Shown here: one piece after another, positions 1 through 5,090 of the stretch
Layout: each line of letters begins with the position of its first letter
How positions within the stretch are numbered: the stretch's first letter is position 1
Assembly: GCA_005790265.1 (NCBI GenBank)
Contig: SXVE01000085.1
Location: 1 to 5,838, forward strand
Reading direction: 5' to 3'
Length of the DNA stretch: 5,838 nucleotides
Origin: Acidobacteriota bacterium
GTDB lineage: Bacteria; Acidobacteriota; Blastocatellia; Pyrinomonadales; Pyrinomonadaceae
Position numbers and translations under genes: made by a program
Notes under the pieces: generated by a model
Databases searched by the model: none
Seen by the model: only the letters and a program-made list of their open reading frames with translations
Told to the model about the DNA's origin: nothing

Positions 1-161
1 ACTTCAATGTTGCGCATTTCGCGCAAAATGTGACCGACATTGACGTTTGCGCCGACGATTTCGCCCGCAACTTCCGTATTTTCAACGCTTGATTCGCACG
101 CCGAAAGCGCGAACGGAAGTCCGAGAAAAGCGGCTAATATTTCGCGTCGGGTGAATTTCAT
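1..161 (-). CDS. N-terminal part of a secreted lipoprotein with twin-arginine-like signal, function unknown (partial)
   Basis: The reading frame opens at the ATG at 161 on the minus strand and stays open for 53 codons to the window edge, so only the N-terminus is seen. Residues 4-9 read T-R-R-E-I-L, a twin-arginine-like motif. They are followed by a short hydrophobic stretch (residues 8-19) and a lipobox L19-S20-A21-C22. I infer export, possibly by Tat, with lipidation at Cys22. The mature part begins with an acidic Ser/Glu stretch and then a G-E-I-V-G-A segment and a V-G-H-I-L-R segment near residues 34-47. This faintly recalls Tat-exported FAD/NAD-binding oxidoreductases, whose mature part starts with a similar Gly-rich strand, but too little is visible to name it. 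No Shine-Dalgarno sequence precedes the ATG. It lies 70 bases downstream of mutM on the same strand and could share its transcript. The start and signal are fairly sure; the function is unknown. Confidence 0.7.
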   Translation of the reverse strand, partial: MKFTRREILAAFLGLPFALSACESSVENTEVAGEIVGANVNVGHILREMRNIE

Positions 162-177
162 CGAATTTTTCGGCGGC

Positions 178-200
178 AACAAATCGCGAATTGATTTGTT
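178..200 (-). repeat. Small inverted repeat upstream of the lipoprotein start
   Basis: AACAAATC (178-185) and GATTTGTT (193-200) are perfect 8-base complementary arms around a 7-base loop. The hairpin sits in the gap between mutM and the lipoprotein gene, ending 16 bases before that gene's ATG. The stem is AT-rich and no T-run follows it on the minus strand, so it is a poor terminator. It could be a leader hairpin or chance. Confidence 0.3.
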
Positions 201-231
201 TCGATGTCGAAAACGCTGGCGAAATCAACAA

Positions 232-1062
232 TTATTTTTGGCATTGCGGGCAAAAATACGTCGAGCGTCCGGCTTGTTTGAGCCGCGCGATTTCGCTTTG
301 GCATTCGGCGCACGGCTCTTTTTCGCGGTCGTAAACGCGCCAGCCGAGCGTGTATCCGCCGCCGTAATAACTGCCGTCAATGTTTTCCGGATTGACGTTC
401 AGCGTCGAGCCGTGCGCGATTGATTCGCGCAGCACTTCGCGGATTTTTTCAAAAAGCTCGTCGGCTTTTTTCTTTGATAATTTGTCGGCGGCGATCTGCG
501 GATTGACGCGGGCGAGAAACAGCGCTTCGGACGCGTAAATATTGCCGAGTCCGCAAACTTTGGTTTGATCGAGCAGAAATTCTTTCAAGCTGCGCTTTGA
601 TGTTTTCAGCACCGCGCGAAAATACTTCGGATTAAATTCGTCGGAGAACGGTTCGGGCGCGAGTTTTTTAATTTCTTTCGTTTCGTTTAAATCAGCGGTT
701 TCAACGATTTTCATCAAACCGAAATGTCGCTGATCTTGAAAAACGAGCCGCGTTTCGTCCGCAAAATAAAAAACGGCGTGCGCGTATTTCGGTAAATCGC
801 GCTCGAGCGGCAAGAGCATAAATCGCCCGCTCATTCGCAAATGCGCGATCAAAGTTTTATCGTTGTCGAGATCGAACAAAATATGTTTGCCGCGCCGTTT
901 GATTCGGTTAATCCGGGCGTTTTGCAGCATTGCGGCGAAATCTTCCGGCGCGGTTTCCGGCGCAAGCCGCTCGCGCAAAAGCTCTGCGGCAATGATTTTT
1001 CGGCTGGCAACAAGCCGGTCGAGCGCCTGCGCCACCAATTCAACTTCTGGTAATTCGGGCAT
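232..1062 (-). CDS. mutM: Formamidopyrimidine-DNA glycosylase (Fpg/MutM)
   Basis: This is a bifunctional base-excision repair enzyme: it removes oxidised purines such as 8-oxoguanine and FapyG and nicks the abasic site by beta/delta elimination. The 276-residue protein has the usual family length. Starting at the ATG at 1062 gives M-P-E-L-P-E, placing the catalytic Pro2 and Glu3 at the N-terminus after Met removal. A TTG nine bases further upstream would bury Pro2, so it was rejected. Visible key residues are Lys59 in R-R-G-K-H (E. coli Lys57 equivalent), Met77 in H-L-R-M-S-G-R, Arg112 and Phe114 in D-Q-R-H-F-G (the Met/Arg/Phe set that fills the space of the flipped base), and G-L-G-N-I-Y-A-S-E at 171-179. 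The C-terminal zinc finger has Cys251/Cys254/Cys271/Cys274, with Arg266 in G-R-S-T before the second pair. Residues 218-240, the loop near the damaged base, are longer in Tyr and Gly than in the E. coli form. No Shine-Dalgarno sequence is seen. All catalytic and zinc residues are present, so it should be active. Confidence 0.97.
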   Translation of the reverse strand: MPELPEVELVAQALDRLVASRKIIAAELLRERLAPETAPEDFAAMLQNARINRIKRRGKHILFDLDNDKTLIAHLRMSGRFMLLPLERDLPKYAHAVFYFADETRLVFQDQRHFGLMKIVETADLNETKEIKKLAPEPFSDEFNPKYFRAVLKTSKRSLKEFLLDQTKVCGLGNIYASEALFLARVNPQIAADKLSKKKADELFEKIREVLRESIAHGSTLNVNPENIDGSYYGGGYTLGWRVYDREKEPCAECQSEIARLKQAGRSTYFCPQCQK

Positions 1063-1070
1063 AAGAATCA

Positions 1071-1155
1071 ATTACGAATTACGAATTAACAATTACGAAA
1101 GTAAGAATCTGTTTCAATTCGTAATTCGTAATCCGTAATTGTTAATTCGTAATTG
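1071..1155. repeat. Heptad repeat array arranged as an inverted repeat
   Basis: The left side (1071-1098) is four 7-base units: ATTACGA, ATTACGA, ATTAACA, ATTACGA. An 18-base spacer follows (1099-1116). The right side (1117-1155) has ATTCGTA, ATTCGTA, ATCCGTA, ATTGTTA, ATTCGTA and a partial ATTG, which are the reverse complement of the left-hand type. Two different perfect pairings are possible: 1077-1097 with 1134-1154 (21 bases), and 1071-1087 with 1116-1132 (17 bases). The array fills nearly all of the gap between the nucleotidyltransferase stop and the mutM start, beginning nine bases upstream of the mutM ATG. It has no T-run on either side, so it is not a standard terminator. It may be an intergenic repeat family or an RNA structure between the two genes; its function is unknown. 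Confidence 0.85.
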
Positions 1156-1157
1156 AC

Positions 1158-2195
1158 TTAAACTTTCGTGTAATCGGTCAGCGATGTTTTATCGCCTAAA
1201 ACCGCGTTTGTTACGGACGCGTTTTTGCCGATGTGACAGCCGCGCCCGACGATTGAATTGCGAATTTCCGCCTGGCTCGAAATGCGCGCGTGCGACCAGA
1301 TGACGGAGTTTTCGATAACGGCTTTTTCTTCGACTAAAACTCCTTCGCCGAGCACGGAATTAACGATTCGCGCGTTCGGTTTGATAATACAATTGGCGCC
1401 GACAACTGATGTTTTATCAACGATTGCGGCAGTCGCGATGTCGGATTCGGCGAAGTTTTCAAGTGTGAAATTTTTGATTTTTCCGCTCAAAAAGTCATGA
1501 TGCGCCTGCAAATAACTGGTCGGCGTGCCGATGTCGCGCCAGTAATTATTTTCGATGACGAAAGCGTGAAACGGCTTTTGGCTGCGCAGAATTTCGGGAA
1601 AAACATTGTATTCAAACGAGCAGTTTTCATTTTTCGGAATCAAATCGAGCACGGTCGGCTCGAGAATGTAAATTCCGGCGTTGATGTTTTTCGTGGTCAA
1701 GGCGGCGACTTCTTCGAGTTTCGGTTTTTCTCTAAATTGCAGAACTCGATCATCCGCGTCGGTTTCGACGAGTCCGTAAGCCGCCGGATTTTCGACCGGA
1801 AAAAGAGCGAGCGTCGCTTCGGATTTTTTCTCCTGATGCCATTCGATAAGTTTGGCGACATCGAGATCGGTCAGAATATCGCCGTTAAAAACGACGGTTG
1901 TTTCTCTGATGTCGTCAGCGGCATATTTATACGCGCCGCCGGTTCCCATCGGACTCGGCTCGGTCACAAAACGCAAATTCACGCCGTATTCAGCCGCATT
2001 TCCAACGAGCTGTTCGATTTTGTCCGGCTGATAATTGAGCGAAAGCGTGATGTCTCTGATTCCGGCGCGCTGCAAGATTTCGATTTGATACAGCAAAAAC
2101 GGTTTATTTAAAACCGGAACAATCGGTTTCGGCGTGTAAACCGTCAGCGGTCGAAGCCGCGTTCCTTTTCCGCCAGCGAGTATAAGTGCCTGCAT
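1158..2195 (-). CDS. Sugar-1-phosphate nucleotidyltransferase, GDP-mannose pyrophosphorylase-like
   Basis: This 345-residue cytoplasmic enzyme is predicted to join a nucleoside triphosphate and a sugar-1-phosphate into an NDP-sugar plus pyrophosphate, for cell-surface glycan synthesis. The N-terminal Rossmann-like nucleotidyltransferase domain (about 1-235) carries the signature G-G-K-G-T-R-L-R-P-L-T (8-18), P-K-P at 22-24, G-T-G-G-A at 84-88, metal-binding N-G-D at 104-106, E-K-P at 156-158, N-A-G at 172-174 and W-R-D-I-G-T-P at 219-225. From about residue 250 to 340 there are irregular hexapeptide repeats (I/V at every sixth position) of a left-handed beta-helix. This layout matches the short GMPPB-like mannose-1-phosphate guanylyltransferases more than RmlA, which lacks the helix, or long ManC, which has a cupin-like isomerase domain. 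The base and sugar specificity cannot be read safely, so glucose- or heptose-1-phosphate is possible. The start at 2195 is the first ATG, with the signature right behind it; no Shine-Dalgarno sequence is seen. It is the first gene of the leftward block, 95 bases before mutM. Confidence 0.9.
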   Translation of the reverse strand: MQALILAGGKGTRLRPLTVYTPKPIVPVLNKPFLLYQIEILQRAGIRDITLSLNYQPDKIEQLVGNAAEYGVNLRFVTEPSPMGTGGAYKYAADDIRETTVVFNGDILTDLDVAKLIEWHQEKKSEATLALFPVENPAAYGLVETDADDRVLQFREKPKLEEVAALTTKNINAGIYILEPTVLDLIPKNENCSFEYNVFPEILRSQKPFHAFVIENNYWRDIGTPTSYLQAHHDFLSGKIKNFTLENFAESDIATAAIVDKTSVVGANCIIKPNARIVNSVLGEGVLVEEKAVIENSVIWSHARISSQAEIRNSIVGRGCHIGKNASVTNAVLGDKTSLTDYTKV

Positions 2196-2285
2196 AAAAT
2201 TTGCGAATCAGAGATATTTTCGATCACAAAAACATCCGAAATACTTAAGACTAAAAAAAGCGTCTGAAAAAATCAAAGCGCACAA

Positions 2286-2315
2286 ATTATTAAACCTTAA
2301 CTTAATAAATGACAA
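2286..2315 (-). promoter_or_regulatory. Candidate sigma-70-type promoter for the leftward block
   Basis: Read on the minus strand, TTGTCA (2315-2310) is followed after 18 bases by AATAAT (2291-2286); each matches the consensus at five of six positions. Transcription would begin near 2280, giving a leader of about 85 bases before the nucleotidyltransferase ATG at 2195. The region is AT-rich, so chance matches are possible. Confidence 0.4.
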
Positions 2316-2331
2316 AAGTTGTTAAAAAAAG

Positions 2332-2361
2332 TTGACACTTTTTTGCCGGTCGTGATAGCTT
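2332..2361 (+). promoter_or_regulatory. Candidate sigma-70-type promoter for the TPR gene
   Basis: A perfect TTGACA (2332-2337) is followed after 18 bases by TAGCTT (2356-2361), which keeps the key T, A and final T. It is preceded by TG at 2353-2354, making an extended -10. An A-run lies just upstream. Transcription would start near 2368, leaving a leader of about 100 bases before the ATG at 2470. Confidence 0.55.
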
Positions 2362-2377
2362 AAAATCTACAGGTAAC

Positions 2378-2391
2378 AGCCGAATCCGGCT
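2378..2391 (+). other. Small hairpin in the leader of the TPR gene
   Basis: AGCCG (2378-2382) and CGGCT (2387-2391) are complementary around a four-base loop, about ten bases after the predicted transcription start. The bases after it are T/C-rich but not a clean T-run. It could be a 5' stabilising hairpin or weak attenuator, or chance. The rest of the leader (2392-2469) shows no riboswitch motif that I recognise and no Shine-Dalgarno sequence. Confidence 0.25.
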
Positions 2392-2469
2392 TTCCTTCAT
2401 TTTCCCGTCCAGCAATCATAAAACTGTCCAGTTAATTAGCAACAAACTTAATTTCAAATTTGATTCACC

Positions 2470-4770
2470 ATGAGTTTCGATAAAACAAAAGCGATGCGAA
2501 ACGCCGAGCGGTATCTTTCACAGGGCAAAATTCGTGCGGCGATAGGCGAATACAAACAAATTGTTGATCACGACCCGAAAGATTTTAGCACGCTCAACAT
2601 TCTCGGCGATTTGCACACGAAAAACGCCGAAAAAAAGGAAGCCGTCGCGTGTTTTTCGCGCGTTGCCGAATATTACGGCAAACAGGGATTTGCGCAGAAA
2701 GCGATTGCCGTTTACAACAAAATCGCGCGTCTTGAGCCTCATTCGCTCGAAGTTTCGGCAAAGTTAGCCGAGCTTTATCAAGCAAAAGGTTCTTTTGCCG
2801 AAGCTCGCGTTCACTACACGGCTCTCGCCGAACAATTCGAGCGCAAAGGCGACAAAATCGAAGCGCTTTCGGTCTGGAAACAAATCGCCGGACTCGATCC
2901 GAACAACACGGAAGTTTATTTGAAAATCGCCGAATCTTATCTCGAAGAAAATCAAAAAGACGAAGCGGCGGACGCCTTTACCGTTGCCGGCGAACGTCTG
3001 TCGGCGCAGAACGATTTTGAAGCGGCGCTCGCGACATTTTCACGCACGCTCGACATCAGACCGAACGATTTTCAAGCGCTCAACGGATTTGTCAAAGCGC
3101 AGATCAGTCTCGGCTACACCGAAGAAGCCGCCAAAACTCTCGAACAAATTCTCGAAAAACAGCCGTATAATCGCGATATTTTATATCTTTTGGTGGATTG
3201 TCATTTGGACACGGGCAATCCGCAGAACGCGGAAAAAGCCGTTGTTAAACTCGTCGAGCAAGAACCGGCAAATTACCCGAAGTTTCTCGAGTTAATTGAC
3301 GCTTATTTGAAAATCAACGATCTCGATTCGGGCGCGCGCATTCTCGCAATGTCGTCGGAACATTTGCTGGTCGGCGGTCAGTCGGACGATTTTTTGAAAT
3401 GGACGAATGAAATTCTCGCGCGCAATCCCGAGCAAATCGAAGCGCTGCGGCTGCTCGTTCGTTATCACGGCTGGCAGCGCGACGAAGGCGAATTAAAACA
3501 ATCGCTCGACCGGTTAGCCGAATGCGCGCGGCTCGTCGGTTTGGTCGAAGACGAACGAAACGCGTTATCGCAATTGGTGATGATCGTGCCGTATGAAGCG
3601 AAATACGCGCAGCGATTGCAGGAAATAAACACCAATTTTCATTTTGAAGACAGTCCGTATGAAGCGCCGCTACCGACGCTTTCGGAAAACGTTTCGGATG
3701 GCGCGCTCGAATACGTTGGAACAAACGAATCGGCGGCGACAGCGGAATTTTCCGATTATGCGGCGGAAGCGGTCGGCGGAGATTTTCAAACGGGTTTTGC
3801 GCTGGTCAATCAATTTGAAGGAAACGGCACGAAAGATTTTGAATTTGTCGCCAATTCTTTTGAAGCGCGGATTGCCGAAGAATTCAACGAAGACGAATAC
3901 GATTCTTTCGGCGCGGCAGACGAAGCGTTTGACGAGAGTTTTATTGTTTCCGGAGAAAATTTCGGCGCGGACGAACTTTCCGTCACCGAAGAACTTTCCG
4001 CCGCCGACGAAATGAAGCTCGAAAAAGAACTCGAAAGCATCGAGTTTTACGTCGCGCAGGGCTACAAAGAGCTTGCCGAAAAATCTTTGACCGCGCTCGA
4101 AGAAGAATTCGGCGCCCGAAGCGAATTCGCCGCGCTGCGCGAGCAAATGGACGATTCGCTGCATAAACTCGCCGCCGCCACTCTGCCGCAAGTCGAGATT
4201 TTGGACACTTCTTTCGCCGTCAACAGCAGCAACCGCGAAAACGGCAGCGAGAACATTTTCGACATAGGAAATACAGCATTTGCCGAAGAACAACCGGTTG
4301 CGCAAGAAACGCAAAAATACGATTCGCTCGACGATTTTCGCAGCGATCTCGGTTTGGAAGAAAACGAACCGGCGAAAACCGACGACGATTACGAAACTCA
4401 TTACCATACGGCGATTGCTTACAAAGAAATGGGTTTGATGGAAGATTCGATCAGGGAATTTCAGGACGCGATCAATCTTGTCAGCCCGAACGACGGCACG
4501 CGGCGCTTTTTCGCCTGCGCGCATCTTTTAGGTCATTGTTTTATGGAAAAAAAGATGCCGAATTTAGCTTTGATGTGGTACAAACGCGCGCTGGAAACCA
4601 GCCATTTGAGCGCCGAAGAAAAGCAGGGAATTTGGTATGAAATCGGCAATGCTTACGAAATCGGCGGCGACAGCGAAAAAGCGCTGGAAAATTTTGAAAT
4701 GGTTTATGCCGTCAACGTTGATTACCGAGACGTCAGCGCGCGTCTCCAAAATCTGCACGTTAACTGTTGA
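2470..4770 (+). CDS. Large TPR protein: N-terminal TPR array, acidic linker, C-terminal TPR domain
   Basis: The 766-residue protein has no signal peptide or membrane segment, so it is probably cytoplasmic, perhaps a scaffold or assembly factor; its partners are unknown. Residues 12 to about 385 form a long run of helical TPR-type repeats, with typical pieces such as A-I-G-E-Y (24-28), G-D-L-H (46-49), A-I-A-V-Y (78-82), L-D-P-N-N (142-146) and the Y-L-K-I-A-E-S-Y strip at 150-157. Residues about 390-510 and 570-640 are low-complexity, rich in Asp/Glu, Phe, Ser and Ala, and likely disordered. Between them, 513-562 is a predicted helical block (E-F-Y-V-A-Q-G-Y at 525-532). Residues 641-763 are a second TPR domain, with A-Y-K-E-M-G-L at 650-656, a C-F-M-E-K-K-M-P strip at 690-697 and V-D-Y-R-D-V at 750-755. 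From memory, similar C-terminal domains occur in Deltaproteobacteria and Acidobacteria proteins, some near type IV pilus or motility genes; that link is not shown here. No Shine-Dalgarno sequence precedes the ATG at 2470. The gene stands alone, with its own promoter and a strong terminator. Confidence 0.9.
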   Translation: MSFDKTKAMRNAERYLSQGKIRAAIGEYKQIVDHDPKDFSTLNILGDLHTKNAEKKEAVACFSRVAEYYGKQGFAQKAIAVYNKIARLEPHSLEVSAKLAELYQAKGSFAEARVHYTALAEQFERKGDKIEALSVWKQIAGLDPNNTEVYLKIAESYLEENQKDEAADAFTVAGERLSAQNDFEAALATFSRTLDIRPNDFQALNGFVKAQISLGYTEEAAKTLEQILEKQPYNRDILYLLVDCHLDTGNPQNAEKAVVKLVEQEPANYPKFLELIDAYLKINDLDSGARILAMSSEHLLVGGQSDDFLKWTNEILARNPEQIEALRLLVRYHGWQRDEGELKQSLDRLAECARLVGLVEDERNALSQLVMIVPYEAKYAQRLQEINTNFHFEDSPYEAPLPTLSENVSDGALEYVGTNESAATAEFSDYAAEAVGGDFQTGFALVNQFEGNGTKDFEFVANSFEARIAEEFNEDEYDSFGAADEAFDESFIVSGENFGADELSVTEELSAADEMKLEKELESIEFYVAQGYKELAEKSLTALEEEFGARSEFAALREQMDDSLHKLAAATLPQVEILDTSFAVNSSNRENGSENIFDIGNTAFAEEQPVAQETQKYDSLDDFRSDLGLEENEPAKTDDDYETHYHTAIAYKEMGLMEDSIREFQDAINLVSPNDGTRRFFACAHLLGHCFMEKKMPNLALMWYKRALETSHLSAEEKQGIWYEIGNAYEIGGDSEKALENFEMVYAVNVDYRDVSARLQNLHVNC

Positions 4771-4793
4771 AAATAATAAAATTACGTTCCAAT

Positions 4794-4840
4794 AAAAAAG
4801 GAATTCCGCTCGAAATATTTCGAGCGGAATTCCTTTTTTT
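4794..4840 (+). terminator. Strong intrinsic terminator, perfect palindrome
   Basis: Positions 4794-4839 are a perfect 46-base palindrome centred between 4816 and 4817. A GC-containing stem (4800-4815 with 4818-4833, including GGAATTCCGCTCG) is flanked by an A-run (4794-4799) and a T-run (4834-4840). It starts 24 bases after the TPR gene stop, as expected for factor-independent termination of that transcript. Because the A- and T-runs mirror each other, it should work in both directions. Confidence 0.93.
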
Positions 4841-5079
4841 ATTCAGCGTAAACGGGAAAAACCCGAACGGCTTTTATTTGCTTTTATTCGTCAATAATTT
4901 TTGGCGTCCACATTATCTACGCAAATTTTTATAAGTTTTCTTGATATAAAAATAAAATTCCCGTAATCTGCTAAATATTAAAAACTTTCCGACTGACAAA
5001 AAGCGATTTCCCAAAACAAAGTTCAAAAGATTTTGCCGCTAATCGCCGAATCTAATTTTTCTGAAACGAATTACACAGC
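4841..5079. other. Intergenic region between terminator and TldD-like gene
   Basis: No plausible gene lies in this AT-rich stretch. It contains a minor hairpin, CGGG (4853-4856) and CCCG (4862-4865) around five A, followed by T-rich sequence that might be a weak back-up stop signal. It also contains the candidate promoter at 4941-4969. I found no tRNA, small protein gene or repeat here. The remainder (4970-5079) would be the leader of the TldD-like gene if that promoter is used. Confidence 0.6.
4941..4969 (+). promoter_or_regulatory. Weak candidate promoter for the TldD-like gene
   Basis: TTGATA (4941-4946, five of six consensus) lies 17 bases before TAATCT (4964-4969, keeping T, A and final T). 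Transcription would begin near 4976, about 115 bases before the ATG at 5091. The sequence is very AT-rich, so other hexamer pairs could serve as well. Confidence 0.3.
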
Positions 5080-5085
5080 GAGGAA
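5080..5085 (+). promoter_or_regulatory. Ribosome binding site of the TldD-like gene
   Basis: GAGGAA at 5080-5085, with the AGGA core at 5081-5084 and a six-base gap to the ATG at 5091. It is the only clear Shine-Dalgarno sequence in the window and fixes this start codon. Confidence 0.75.
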
Positions 5086-5090
5086 CGAAA

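Noticed and set aside
40..423. Plus-strand open frame across the lipoprotein start and the mutM end
   Set aside because: It overlaps two better-supported minus-strand genes and shows no family motif.
1063..1071. Upstream TTG at 1071 as the mutM start
   Set aside because: It would add three residues before M-P-E-L-P-E and hide the catalytic N-terminal proline; it also lies at the edge of the repeat array.
1071..1155. Possible CRISPR array
   Set aside because: The units are 7 bases long, contiguous and inverted in the second half. There are no 25-40 base repeats separated by unique spacers.
1497..2111. Plus-strand open frame of about 200 codons inside the nucleotidyltransferase gene
   Set aside because: It lies fully opposite a strongly supported enzyme gene and its translation is low-complexity with no family motif.
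2368..2469. Possible riboswitch in the TPR gene leader
   Set aside because: Only one five-base-pair hairpin is visible, with none of the conserved cores I could recognise, and the downstream gene is not a typical riboswitch target.
3670..4524. Long antisense open frame (284 codons) opposite the TPR gene
   Set aside because: Its protein is Phe/Arg/Val-rich with no recognisable motif, as expected from the complement of GAA-rich codons. The plus-strand TPR gene explains the sequence.
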